Assembly (NCBI RefSeq): GCF_000374045.1
Contig: NZ_KB893319.1
Span: 97,884 to 161,883, forward strand
Reading direction: 5' to 3'
Source of the DNA: Segetibacter koreensis DSM 18137
GTDB taxonomy: Bacteria > Bacteroidota > Bacteroidia > Chitinophagales > Chitinophagaceae
Length of the DNA stretch: 64,000 bases
The position numbers and the translations under genes were made by a program. The notes below the pieces were generated by a model that worked only from the letters and a program-made list of their open reading frames with translations, made no database searches and was not told the origin of the DNA. Each line of letters begins with the position of its first letter. Positions within the stretch are counted from its first letter, which is position 1. Shown here piece after piece: positions 38,415 to 47,661 of the stretch.

Positions 38415-38819
38415 TTAACCCTCATGCTCCTCTCTTACTGCATCACTCCACATTTCTTCAAGTTGATAAAACTTTCTGGATTCGGGAAGCATTACATGTA
38501 CAACTATATTAACATAATCTATAAGAACCCATTGAAGAGCCTGGTAACCTTCGTGTTTAAAAGCCTGTTCGTTGCAATTTTTCTTTACCTCTTCTTCTAC
38601 AAATTCTCCTATAGCCCTGATTTGTTGTGGATTACTTGCTTCGCAAATAATAAAAAAATCTGCTACTGCTTCATGTATTTTACGTAAATCAAGTGAAACT
38701 ATATTTTCACCTTTCTTTTCCTGAATAGATTTTATAATAGTTTTAAAAAGTTTGGAGCTTTTGGTAAGTTTTGTCGCTGAACTTTTTTTACGGATAGATA
38801 ATAATGAAAGTGGTTCCAA
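38415..38819 (-). CDS. rsfS: Ribosomal silencing factor RsfS
   Basis: A 134-residue RsfS/Iojap/YbeB protein that binds ribosomal protein uL14 and blocks joining of subunits during starvation. Diagnostic residues: KTIIKSIQEKKGENIVSLDL, ADFFIICEASNPQQIRAI and the C-terminal WVLIDYVNIVVHVMLPESR followed by FYQLEEMW. A N-terminal extension of about 20 Ser/Lys-rich residues precedes it. First gene of the operon with ftsH and divergent from birA. Confidence 0.95.
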   Translation of the reverse strand: MEPLSLLSIRKKSSATKLTKSSKLFKTIIKSIQEKKGENIVSLDLRKIHEAVADFFIICEASNPQQIRAIGEFVEEEVKKNCNEQAFKHEGYQALQWVLIDYVNIVVHVMLPESRKFYQLEEMWSDAVREEHEG

Positions 38820-38978
38820 TAAATGAAATCTTTAAATTAATAATACGGTTTATAAGGTTTTATTTGTAACACTACACCAAGGTATAAAGTTGTAACAGAT
38901 AGAGTTAAACCAGGATTTTCGATGATTTTAATTCAATTTAAAATTACTTAATATATCTATCTTTTTACCTGCTAAATC

Positions 38979-38986
38979 TATCTTTG
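38979..38986 (+). promoter_or_regulatory. Candidate -7 box for birA
   Basis: TATCTTTG matches the Bacteroidota -7 consensus TAnnTTTG and lies 17 bases before the TTG start of birA. A clear TTG at -33 was not found, so support is limited. Confidence 0.3.
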
Positions 38987-39003
38987 TCAAAAATACTAAT
39001 TCT

Positions 39004-39765
39004 TTGCGACCTGAAAACCCTATAGGTGAACCGTTTTTTGAATTATGTGAAGTAGACAGCACCAACAACTATGCCATGAGGCAGGTGCAGGCACAAATGG
39101 CAGTACATGGAGCAACATGGTTTGCACAATACCAAAATGCGGGAAAAGGACAGCGCGGAAAGGCCTGGAAGGCAGTGCACGGAGAAAATATAATCATGAG
39201 CACAGTTTTAGAACCAGCCTTTCTTGGTATTGATAATCAGTTTCTTTTAAATGTAACTGTAGCTTTGGCATGCTTTGATCTTTTTAATAAATATACAATT
39301 GATGAAACAAGTATTAAGTGGCCTAATGATATTTATTGGAGAGACAGAAAGGCAGGGGGAATGCTGATAGAAAACGTGTTGAAGGGGAAAGAATGGAAAT
39401 TTTCGATAGCAGGCCTTGGTATAAATATTAACCAAACTTTTTTTCCTGCTGACCTGCCAAATCCAGTTTCATTGAAACAAATAACAGGTAAGTCATTTAA
39501 TGTAACCGATTTGGCAAAGGAGCTATGCCAATGCCTGGATTACCGGTGGAAACAGTTAAAAGAGCAAAAAGATAATGATCTTTTACAGGAATATTCAAGC
39601 CACTTGTACAAGCTAGATGAAATGGTAACTTTTAAAAAAGATGGGAGCATATTTAATGCTGTAGTTACCGGGGTAAGTAGAAATGGCGAACTATTAGTAA
39701 AGACGGATCGACCTATGGCTCTTACCTATGGAAGTGTTAATTGGATAATACCTCAGCCAAAATAA
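39004..39765 (+). CDS. birA: Biotin--[acetyl-CoA-carboxylase] ligase
   Basis: A 253-residue monofunctional biotin protein ligase without the N-terminal DNA-binding domain of E. coli BirA. The catalytic motif GKGQRGKAWKAVHGENI (biotinyl-AMP loop), KWPNDIYW and GGMLIENVLKGKEW are present, followed by the small C-terminal SH3-like domain. It attaches biotin to the BCCP subunit of carboxylases. The start is TTG at 39004, giving a protein that begins close to the conserved FFELCEVDSTNNYAM; no ATG lies upstream in frame. Its last 13 bases overlap the convergent gene. Confidence 0.94.
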   Translation: MRPENPIGEPFFELCEVDSTNNYAMRQVQAQMAVHGATWFAQYQNAGKGQRGKAWKAVHGENIIMSTVLEPAFLGIDNQFLLNVTVALACFDLFNKYTIDETSIKWPNDIYWRDRKAGGMLIENVLKGKEWKFSIAGLGININQTFFPADLPNPVSLKQITGKSFNVTDLAKELCQCLDYRWKQLKEQKDNDLLQEYSSHLYKLDEMVTFKKDGSIFNAVVTGVSRNGELLVKTDRPMALTYGSVNWIIPQPK

Positions 39766-40073
39766 ATTTCAGAAAGTACGGATATATCTTTTTCCTTTTG
39801 TCTTGCATCTACTTCAAATCGGTTATTTTGATATCCTTTATTAAAAGTCTCTAAAAGGTACAGGGCTAAAAATCGAAACAGACCTAATTGACCGTACTGC
39901 TTAACGTGAGCCACTTCGTGCCGTACCCACCTTTCATTATTTAAGAATTCTTCTCTACTTGAGTTGTGTAAGTAGATTGTTTTTCCTATAACCATTGCAA
40001 CCGAATCGCTGTTTAATTTATAAGCAGCGATTCGGGCAATAAATGAATTTTCTTTGATTTTTACTTTTGTCAT
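39753..40073 (-). CDS. Small protein with HExxH motif (DUF4157-like)
   Basis: A 106-residue protein containing RHEVAHVKQYG, an HExxH zinc-binding pattern, and a downstream NNRFEVDARQKE that could give a third ligand (Glu). The N-terminal half is a beta-rich segment (VAMVIGKTIYLHN) as in DUF4157-type peptidase-like proteins. No signal peptide. Convergent with birA, overlapping it by 13 bases. It may be a minimal metallopeptidase or a catalytically dead relative; I cannot tell its target. Confidence 0.7.
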   Translation of the reverse strand: MTKVKIKENSFIARIAAYKLNSDSVAMVIGKTIYLHNSSREEFLNNERWVRHEVAHVKQYGQLGLFRFLALYLLETFNKGYQNNRFEVDARQKEKDISVLSEIYFG

Positions 40074-40108
40074 TGCTAAGAATCATCTTAGTCGTTAAAA
40101 TACTCAAA

Positions 40109-40570
40109 TTAACTCCAGGCATTCAAAACCTGCTCCGTTTGATTTTTTGTATCTGGCTTCGTAATAATCTTTTTTATAGTTCCGTCTTCATCAATTAAAA
40201 AAGTCGTTCGGTTTGTTCCCATATAGCTTTTGCCCATCATTTTCTTTTCTCCCCACACGCCATATTGCCCTACTATTTTCTTTTCTTCATCCGCAATCAA
40301 GGGAAAGGGCAGCGAATATTTATCTTCAAACTTCTTGTGGCTTTTTACACTGTCTGTACTTATTCCAACAACCTGGAAGCCTTTCTGAATTAATTCATGA
40401 TAATTGTCTCTCAGGTTACATGCCTGGGCGGTACATCCCGGGGTGTCGTCTTTTGGATAAAAGTATAAAATAACTTTTTTCCCTTTAAAATCATTTAAAG
40501 ATACGCTTTTACCATTTTGGTCTACACCTTCAAAAACCGGCGCTTTGTCTCCTTCTTTAAGTTCGCTCAT
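40109..40570 (-). CDS. bcp: Thioredoxin-dependent peroxiredoxin (Bcp/PrxQ)
   Basis: A 153-residue peroxiredoxin of the Bcp/PrxQ class that reduces hydrogen peroxide and lipid hydroperoxides using thioredoxin. The peroxidatic and resolving cysteines are five residues apart in DDTPGCTAQACNLRDN, as in E. coli Bcp. Also present: KKVILYFYPKD and GTNRTTFLIDEDG. Cytoplasmic and full length. Confidence 0.96.
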   Translation of the reverse strand: MSELKEGDKAPVFEGVDQNGKSVSLNDFKGKKVILYFYPKDDTPGCTAQACNLRDNYHELIQKGFQVVGISTDSVKSHKKFEDKYSLPFPLIADEEKKIVGQYGVWGEKKMMGKSYMGTNRTTFLIDEDGTIKKIITKPDTKNQTEQVLNAWS

Positions 40571-40697
40571 TTTGTAAAATTTTTAGTTAAGGTCTTTGTA
40601 GCTCAATTACAAAATTCAGGTAAAAATGGTTGAAAAGTTTGAGAGATTATTACATGTCTTTTTTGCAGCAAGTATTTTTTTTAGGTAAAACGATTGT

Positions 40698-42422
40698 TTA
40701 TCGTGTGAAAGTGTAGGTTCTTTCGGTAACGTTTCCTGCCTCATCTTCTACCTCAACTACTAATTCATGTTTGCCCGGGCCGGTTCTTTTATCAAACAGG
40801 TGAGTAAACGTATTATTCTTCCTGCTGAACATTAACCAATTTCCATCTAAAAATGCTGTAAAGCTTTTAACGTCGTCCACGTTGTCACTTGTTGCTATAG
40901 CTATTGATTTTTTGTTTCTTAAGTTTGCTCCGTTTGTCCATCCCGCTATTGCAACTCTTGGTGGTATAGTATCGATCAATAATTTAACTAGCCCCAGGTC
41001 TCGGAATTTCGCTTCCATCCAACCTTCTTTCCATTGACCTTTTACAGCTTCAATTTTATGGTTACTAATTAGCTGCATAACTATTCTGTCTTTTAAATTG
41101 TCTGGAATAAGTGCTGTAGGTTTTATGCGTACCATAAAACTATCATGCACAGGTACAGTAAAATTATGCAGGTGATGAATAGCTGATACAACTTTAGTGT
41201 CTTTTGACAATTCTGCACTGTAAACAAATGGAACTGTATCATAAAAAGCTTTAGGGGAAAAGTCAGCTTCAATATCATCCATTTGCAATGTATTTGCTTT
41301 TCCCGGGGCCATATTTATGCTGTTTTGAGGAAAAACAAGATCATCTGTTGTCGAGGGCGACCATCTGAATTTGAAGGTAAGGGTCGAGGTATTGCCTACT
41401 GCATCTTTTACTAAAATCTCTGCTGTATGAATTAGTGTATCTGCCAGCACTATTTTTCCGTCTGCTGCTGTTGAGAAAATAGTGCTATGATTTCCCGGAA
41501 GCCTGCTAAGATGTTGAATATAAGGACCGCCCGATGCTCGGGTTTTGTAATCGATACTTCCGTTTACATATCTTGTATCATCGTAAGAAATATTATTTAA
41601 TGCAAAGCCAGATCGTTTTATGCCATCTATTGACAAAGCAGTTTCATATATCCCATATTTAAAAGATGAAATATGTATTTTGTCTTCAGCAGAAATACCA
41701 AAACTTACAACCGGTGAAGTAAGGGTTACCACACTTTGTTTTGATGTATACTTTGCCCGGTCTCCTACAATTGGTATAGGTAGCGGCTTAACCTGGTAAG
41801 TGCTGTATCGCCGGTCGTAATAGTACAATTTATAAATTGTGGGAGGCATTTTGTCTGTTAATCCCATACCAAATATCCACGGATTAAGATTGTTACCAGT
41901 TTTAGTGTCGCGAATCTCAAAGTGCAAATGTGGGCCCTCTGACCCACCGGTATTACCACTGTATGCAATCAATTGTCCTTTTTCAACGGGAAATTGATTT
42001 GGTTCAAAATCTACTTCCTGTTCCCATTGCTGGTCAGCATACTGTTTGGCGGTTACAAAATCCTCGAGCGGATCATAAAATTTGTTGAGATGCGCGTATA
42101 ACGTTGTGTAACCATTTGGATGATTTATATAAATAGCATGACCAAAACCTGATTTTTCAATTTTTATTTTGCTTACATATCCTTTCGCTGCTGCATATAC
42201 AGGCAAGTTCTCTCTTTGGTTTGTACGAATGTCTAGCCCCATGTGAAAGTGATTGGGCCGAAGCTCTCCAAAATTGGCGGCTAAGGATATGGGTATGCCA
42301 AGCGGGTCTCTAAAATAGGATTGAGGATAATCAGGTAAAAAAATTAAAACCTGGGAATTAACCGGGGCAAAAGAAAATAGCGAATTAAAAGAAAGTAATA
42401 TTGCTGCCGTTATTTTCTTCAT
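40698..42422 (-). CDS. M23-family peptidase with C-terminal beta-sandwich domains
   Basis: A 574-residue exported protein; ATG 42422 begins the signal peptide MKKITAAILLSFNSLFSFA, while the ATG at 42473 would put 17 residues in front. The LytM domain (about 40-190) has all zinc ligands: NHFHMGLDIRTN (His, Asp) and GPHLHFEIRD (HxH). About 380 residues of beta-sandwich modules follow, and the end (GPGKHELVVEVEDEAGNVTE) looks like an Ig-like domain of the type found in surface proteins. Probably an active peptidoglycan endopeptidase in the periplasm or on the surface. There is no T9SS sorting domain. Confidence 0.88.
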   Translation of the reverse strand: MKKITAAILLSFNSLFSFAPVNSQVLIFLPDYPQSYFRDPLGIPISLAANFGELRPNHFHMGLDIRTNQRENLPVYAAAKGYVSKIKIEKSGFGHAIYINHPNGYTTLYAHLNKFYDPLEDFVTAKQYADQQWEQEVDFEPNQFPVEKGQLIAYSGNTGGSEGPHLHFEIRDTKTGNNLNPWIFGMGLTDKMPPTIYKLYYYDRRYSTYQVKPLPIPIVGDRAKYTSKQSVVTLTSPVVSFGISAEDKIHISSFKYGIYETALSIDGIKRSGFALNNISYDDTRYVNGSIDYKTRASGGPYIQHLSRLPGNHSTIFSTAADGKIVLADTLIHTAEILVKDAVGNTSTLTFKFRWSPSTTDDLVFPQNSINMAPGKANTLQMDDIEADFSPKAFYDTVPFVYSAELSKDTKVVSAIHHLHNFTVPVHDSFMVRIKPTALIPDNLKDRIVMQLISNHKIEAVKGQWKEGWMEAKFRDLGLVKLLIDTIPPRVAIAGWTNGANLRNKKSIAIATSDNVDDVKSFTAFLDGNWLMFSRKNNTFTHLFDKRTGPGKHELVVEVEDEAGNVTERTYTFTR

Positions 42423-42691
42423 CTGTGTTCTAATTGATTTTTGAAAATTTGCAGGGACTAAGCCACAAGGCAAATATCCAACAATTCAATTAAAACGTTT
42501 AAAACATCAAAATTGATATTAACTTAAAAAAAAGTTACTGTTCTCTATTATTGAAAATAGATAAAACAATGGAAAAAGTTGATTAAAGATTTTCTGTACA
42601 AGAGTACGACGCAACGTTTTTGAACAAAGAGGTGGGGTTCGTTACAAAAAAAATTTTAAAAAATTAACCAGTCATTCTGATTACACAGGCT

Positions 42692-42699
42692 TACATTTG
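42692..42699 (+). promoter_or_regulatory. Candidate -7 box in the 376-base gap before the carB N-terminal half
   Basis: TACATTTG fits the Bacteroidota -7 consensus TAnnTTTG; transcription would start about 90 bases before the ATG at 42799. No convincing -33 TTG. The rest of the gap (42423-42798) is AT-rich and I see no gene, leader peptide or attenuator in it. Confidence 0.35.
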
Positions 42700-42798
42700 C
42701 GGAATTTGTCTCGCACCTAAAAGTTTGTTAATCATTTAGAAAGACTTTTATGGCCGAAAAATTACCATTATTTACTTTCAAACAAGGTTTGTTTTTTT

Positions 42799-44439
42799 AT
42801 GCCAAAAGATAATTCGATAAAATCAGTTTTAATAGTTGGTTCAGGTCCCATAGTGATTGGCCAGGCTTGTGAATTTGATTATTCCGGCTCGCAGGCGGCC
42901 CGTAGTTTACGGGAAGAAGGAATTAAGGTTATTTTGATTAACAGTAATCCAGCGACTATCATGACTGACCCAATGATGGCCGATAGAGTTTACCTGTTAC
43001 CCCTTACTGTAGAAAGCATTGAGCAGATACTTGAAGAAAACCAGATTGATGCGGTTTTACCTACCATGGGAGGACAAACGGCACTTAATCTTTGTAAAGA
43101 GGCTGATGAATTAGGTGTATGGGACAAGTATAATGTAAGAATGATCGGTGTTGATGTTGCAGCCATAGATACTGCTGAGGACCGTGAAAAATTCAGGCAG
43201 TTAATGGTGAGAATAGGGATAGCAGTTGCTCCCAGCAAGGTTGCCAACAGCTTCCTGGAAGGAAAAGAATTTGCACAGCAAATAGGATTTCCACTTGTAA
43301 TACGCCCTTCATTTACTTTAGGAGGTACGGGAGGTGGATTTGTACATACAAAAGATGAATTGGATGAGGCACTTAACAGAGGCCTTACTGCATCACCCAT
43401 ACATGAAGTACTCGTAGAAAAAGCAGTGCTTGGCTGGAAGGAATATGAATTGGAACTGCTGCGCGATAAGGCTGATAATGTAGTAATAATATGCACGGTT
43501 GAAAATGTTGACCCAATGGGGATACATACTGGTGACAGTATAACCGTAGCTCCGGCTATGACTTTAAGCGATACCGCCTTTCAGGACATGCGGAATAAAG
43601 CAATTTTAATGATGCGCAGTCTTGGAAATTTTGCAGGAGGTTGCAATGTGCAGTTCGCATTGAATCCTGATACTGAAGAACTGATTGCAGTCGAGATCAA
43701 TCCTCGTGTGAGCCGTTCGTCGGCTCTTGCTTCTAAAGCTACCGGTTATCCTATTGCTAAAGTAGCTGCAAAGCTTGCCATCGGTTACAACTTGGATGAA
43801 TTGAAGAACCAGATTACGCAAACTACATCGGCTTACTTTGAACCTGCTCTTGACTATGTGATCGTAAAAGTGCCACGTTGGAATTTTGATAAGTTTAAAG
43901 GCGGTAATGATACCCTAGGTTTACAAATGAAGAGCGTTGGGGAAGTAATGGCCATTGGAAGAAGTTTTACCGAGGCGCTTCAAAAGGCGTGTCAAAGCCT
44001 GGAAAATGATGCAGTAGGACTGGGCTATTATGGAAAAAGCCTGATGAAAAGTGCTGAAATACTTGAATATATTAAAATACCAAAGTGGGATAGAATCTTT
44101 AGAATTAAAGATGCTTTGATGGAAGGAGTTACCGTAAAGACAATTTCACAGGCAACAGGTATCGACAGGTGGTTTTTATATCAGATACAAAAGATATGTG
44201 AAATCGAAAAGGAACTTTCAAAATACACTATAGACACCTTACCTGAAGAATTGCTGAAAGAGGCTAAGAAAAATGGATTTGGTGATGAGCAGATTTCAAG
44301 AATAATGAGAAATTGTACCGAAGACCAGGTATACGAAAAGAGAAAGGCATTAGGAATTTCGCGCGTGTATAAAATGGTAGATACCTGCAGTGCAGAATTT
44401 GAGGCTAAAACTCCTTATTTTTATAGTACGTTTGAATAA
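42799..44439 (+). CDS. carB: Carbamoyl-phosphate synthase large subunit, N-terminal half (carboxyphosphate and oligomerisation domains)
   Basis: A 546-residue protein equal to residues 1 to about 550 of E. coli CarB. It contains the carboxyphosphate ATP-grasp domain (SVLIVGSGPIVIGQACEFD, MGGQTALNL, RPSFTLGGTGGG, AVEINPRVSRSSALASKAT) and the helical oligomerisation domain ending VYKMVDTCSAEFEAKTPYFY. The gene stops at that point, where an undivided CarB continues into the carbamoyl-phosphate domain; that is encoded at 555-1748. The two products must assemble, with a CarA glutaminase not seen here. A strong terminator follows directly, so the missing half is not simply lost downstream. Confidence 0.96.
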   Translation: MPKDNSIKSVLIVGSGPIVIGQACEFDYSGSQAARSLREEGIKVILINSNPATIMTDPMMADRVYLLPLTVESIEQILEENQIDAVLPTMGGQTALNLCKEADELGVWDKYNVRMIGVDVAAIDTAEDREKFRQLMVRIGIAVAPSKVANSFLEGKEFAQQIGFPLVIRPSFTLGGTGGGFVHTKDELDEALNRGLTASPIHEVLVEKAVLGWKEYELELLRDKADNVVIICTVENVDPMGIHTGDSITVAPAMTLSDTAFQDMRNKAILMMRSLGNFAGGCNVQFALNPDTEELIAVEINPRVSRSSALASKATGYPIAKVAAKLAIGYNLDELKNQITQTTSAYFEPALDYVIVKVPRWNFDKFKGGNDTLGLQMKSVGEVMAIGRSFTEALQKACQSLENDAVGLGYYGKSLMKSAEILEYIKIPKWDRIFRIKDALMEGVTVKTISQATGIDRWFLYQIQKICEIEKELSKYTIDTLPEELLKEAKKNGFGDEQISRIMRNCTEDQVYEKRKALGISRVYKMVDTCSAEFEAKTPYFYSTFE

Positions 44440-44456
44440 GAAACAGCATTCAAAAT

Positions 44457-44496
44457 AAATAATAAAGGTTGCTAAAAGAAGCAACCTTTATTATTT
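44457..44496. terminator. Bidirectional terminator between carB-N and the T9SS protein gene
   Basis: AAATAATAAAGGTTGC (44457-44472) and GCAACCTTTATTATTT (44481-44496) form a perfect 16-bp stem with an 8-base loop. It lies between convergent genes. Confidence 0.9.
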
Positions 44497-44518
44497 AAAC
44501 AATTTTAAATAAGTAATC

Positions 44519-47170
44519 TTATTGTATTAATAGTTTAATTGTCTCGAGTTTTGAGTCAGATTGTATTTTGAGAAAATAAATACCGGGCTTAAAATAAAAC
44601 CTGGAAACATCTATTGATAAGTTGCTTCCACCCGCTTTTAATCTTCTTTTTCCCAGGTCGTACACTTTTCCTAGCGCGTCTACAATTTGCAGGGTAAACT
44701 CTCCTTCATATGTCCGGGGAAATTCGATATTGAATCTTTTTTGAAAGGGATTCGGATTAACTTTTGGTTTTTCCGTGTCGGTAAGGCTTTCCATTAATAG
44801 TTCTGACAGTTCTGTTGGGTATGCAAATGCTAAAGTATCATCGCAGGAAGGAAATTGTTTATAGGAACTTTTTACAGAAGTAGGCTGTGCATTATTAATT
44901 GGTTGAGCACGGGCAGAAGTTGTACCGGTATGTGGTTTTAGTAAGGTTATTTGACCGTTTCCTCCATATTCTGACACATAAATATTTCCATTTTTTACAT
45001 TTTCAGTAAGGTCGAGGGGATCAACGAACCCCGAAAATCCTGTAATGGATTTTCCTTCAATTGAACTGACAATGTCTTTTGACGTGCCAGGAGTAAGGGT
45101 GATGATATCGTCATATTGGCTATACCTTACTACCAGCAACTTTCCCTTTAAAGCACCATTGAATACTGAGCTTTTATACTCAATAGCACCATTGGGAGAA
45201 ATATTACTGTGAAAATCGAAAGCGAAACCTCTCCAGTTAGCATCAGGTAGCGTGCCTATGGGATAGCTTGTCACTTCGGACACATCTTTATTCGATGTAG
45301 GGTTTCCTCCATTTAAAACATATTCGCCTCTCAATGCATTTGGATGACCATAGTAACCTCCTTTTACTATTCTGAAAAGAAAATCTTTTTGCGTCTGCTG
45401 TACATTGGTTAAGGCCGGGATTGAAGGACCTTTATAAGTTGTACCATTTGTCCTTAAAGTGCCGGTTACAGATGCAGGAGTATTGCCTCCTGCAGCAGAG
45501 CCGTTGGTTGGAGCATAAAGACTCCCGTTACTATGCCAGACAAGGTCATAAGCATTTCGGGTACCCGAGGCATAAATAGTTAATGGAGCATTAGAAGAAT
45601 AAGGGTTATAAGTTCCTCCGCCCTCAGAAGTTTTTACATTTAAAGGAAGAGAACCGAGCTTGGAAACATCTAATCGTAAAACTGCTCCTGAAAGTAAATG
45701 TTCATTTCTGTTGCCCCATGTTTGGTCTGCCCGTCCCATTGCCGAGGTGCTACCCTGGGTAAAATATAAAGCCCCATCAGGACCAAAAGCTATACTATTG
45801 GTTACATGATCTTTAGCTGACCGCGGTAAATTAATAAGTACATCCTGAACTATCTGGAGATTGCTGCCGCTGAGTCTTGTGAGTTTTCCATCCCAATCCG
45901 GGCCATTTATAAACACGTACGAATCATTTGTAACCCACGCGATAAGGTTAGTTGCAGTAGCTGAGGGATCAAAAGCAAAACCAAGGGATAATCTTTGTTT
46001 TCGTATTCCCGACGCATCCTGCAGTGAATAGATTAATTGCGGAGTTCCTAAAGTTCCGTCAGGGTTTATTGTAAAGCGTTTAATTATACCATCAATGGTT
46101 ATTGCATATAGTTTACCGTCCGGCCCTATTGTAAGGCTCGAATGTCGCCCCGTAGCAGTGGGTAAGCTTATCTTATCAAACCGTATTGAACTATTATCCG
46201 GAGTTGCCGTAGATGTTGTAGTAAATGTGCTGGAAAAAGGAACAAACGATCCTCCAAACAGGTCTTTAACTGCCGAAGTAATATTAAATTTATAGGTGGT
46301 GTTTAATTTTAACGAAGAAGTTGGCACAAGAGTTATTGCATCACCTCCGCCGGTTCCATTAACATGTGAAGGAACTACTGCCCCTGTGGCCGTCTCTGTA
46401 AGATACACAGAGCCAGAGGTAATGGTATTGTTATTAATGCCACCATTTGGTAATTGTAAAATATTTGTTGATATAGATGTATTCTCGCTTACACTTTTTT
46501 CTCCGTTCAATGGATTTACTGATACCACAGCAGGTCTGCACGGCTGAATGGTAACGGTATTTATTTTGGTATTTGTTCCTCCGATAGCATCTATGGTCAA
46601 GTACCCATCGGAAACAGACACTGTTACAATTGCAGATTTAAACTTTTGGGTTGAGGTAGGTACAAATGCGGAAATCACTTTTTTGCCTTCGATATTAATA
46701 GTGTGCTTACTGTCAATTTCGGTGCCGTCACCAACAGAAACTTTTACATCATACTTACCATTAGGTATCTTAACTCTCCATCTGCCCTCCGTTTTAGTGC
46801 CTGAAAATGTCGTAGTGATATTATTTGCCTGCATATGCATTAAGGTAGCAAGTGAAATATTTGCAGGAGAACTTCTTTTTCGCCCGTTTTTACTAAGCCT
46901 GAGAGGAGTGTTATCATACCTTTTTACCCATCCATAATAAAGACCTGAACCCTGGTGCGAAAGGGTGCGGAGACCAAAAGGTTGACCAAAGTCTCGTATC
47001 CAACCGGTAGGAGGTGTTGTAGACGAATCCTGAAAATTAACTTTAATATTTAAACCAACTGATTGTGCTATAAGTGTGGAAGAAGATCTGCCGAAAAAGA
47101 ATAAAGCAAAACAAAATTTAAAAAAGAAGGTAAAATATTTCCGCGAAGAAAGGGTATAATTTATAATCAT
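44519..47170 (-). CDS. T9SS-secreted protein: carbohydrate-binding-like, Ig-like and sugar-dehydrogenase-like beta-propeller domains
   Basis: An 883-residue exported protein. After a signal peptide (FCFALFFFGRSSSTLIAQS) comes a domain of about 170 residues similar to malectin/carbohydrate-binding modules (FQDSSTTPPTGWIRDFG, GKYDVKVSVGDG). A bacterial Ig-like domain (about 215-325) has NPLNGEKSVSENTSIST and LNTTYKFNIT. A large beta-propeller (about 335-780) follows with SLTIGPDGKLYAITIDG, SIAFGPDGALYFTQG and ASGTRNAYDLVWHSNG, a pattern like soluble PQQ glucose/sorbosone dehydrogenase. The last 80 residues (NPNPFQKRFNIEF to GIYFLKIQSD) form a T9SS type A sorting domain, so the protein is carried to the cell surface. 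The substrate is unknown. Confidence 0.85.
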   Translation of the reverse strand: MIINYTLSSRKYFTFFFKFCFALFFFGRSSSTLIAQSVGLNIKVNFQDSSTTPPTGWIRDFGQPFGLRTLSHQGSGLYYGWVKRYDNTPLRLSKNGRKRSSPANISLATLMHMQANNITTTFSGTKTEGRWRVKIPNGKYDVKVSVGDGTEIDSKHTINIEGKKVISAFVPTSTQKFKSAIVTVSVSDGYLTIDAIGGTNTKINTVTIQPCRPAVVSVNPLNGEKSVSENTSISTNILQLPNGGINNNTITSGSVYLTETATGAVVPSHVNGTGGGDAITLVPTSSLKLNTTYKFNITSAVKDLFGGSFVPFSSTFTTTSTATPDNSSIRFDKISLPTATGRHSSLTIGPDGKLYAITIDGIIKRFTINPDGTLGTPQLIYSLQDASGIRKQRLSLGFAFDPSATATNLIAWVTNDSYVFINGPDWDGKLTRLSGSNLQIVQDVLINLPRSAKDHVTNSIAFGPDGALYFTQGSTSAMGRADQTWGNRNEHLLSGAVLRLDVSKLGSLPLNVKTSEGGGTYNPYSSNAPLTIYASGTRNAYDLVWHSNGSLYAPTNGSAAGGNTPASVTGTLRTNGTTYKGPSIPALTNVQQTQKDFLFRIVKGGYYGHPNALRGEYVLNGGNPTSNKDVSEVTSYPIGTLPDANWRGFAFDFHSNISPNGAIEYKSSVFNGALKGKLLVVRYSQYDDIITLTPGTSKDIVSSIEGKSITGFSGFVDPLDLTENVKNGNIYVSEYGGNGQITLLKPHTGTTSARAQPINNAQPTSVKSSYKQFPSCDDTLAFAYPTELSELLMESLTDTEKPKVNPNPFQKRFNIEFPRTYEGEFTLQIVDALGKVYDLGKRRLKAGGSNLSIDVSRFYFKPGIYFLKIQSDSKLETIKLLIQ

Positions 47171-47661
47171 ATTTTATCATTGGTGAAAAAACAGCTGCTG
47201 GTGATAGAATATTGTGATTAAGAACAGGCGGTCTATGTTTAAATATCATTTAATACATTACACCTGATTTTTCTTCTGAATATAAGAAAAGAATTGGAAA
47301 TTTTTATAAATTAATGTAGTTATAAGTGGCAATATTAATAATAAATGCTGGCTTTATTATATAAATAAGATTATTTTTAAAAGGAAAAGTGGTTAATAAA
47401 ATGGTAGTGAAATGTAACGCTAATTGGTAAGTGTTAATGAAGGAATTATTAATAATAATAAAAGATAATAAAACATTTAGGACCTATATTAATGCTTTTA
47501 CATCTTACTAATATTAAACGAACATGATATTTAAAAAAACCTTTGAATTTAAAACGGAACAATTTTTAAATATTTTAACCATACAGTTAAATAAATCAAC
47601 GTTAATAATCGTTTGACTCAATAATTACTGTATAAAAATTGCTGTCTTATTTACATCATAT
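47171..47661. other. Long AT-rich intergenic region between divergent genes
   Basis: 491 bases of very AT-rich sequence between the divergent T9SS protein and GH18-deacetylase-GT2 genes. It presumably holds both promoters. I find no open reading frame, RNA gene or clear repeat in it. Confidence 0.6.
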
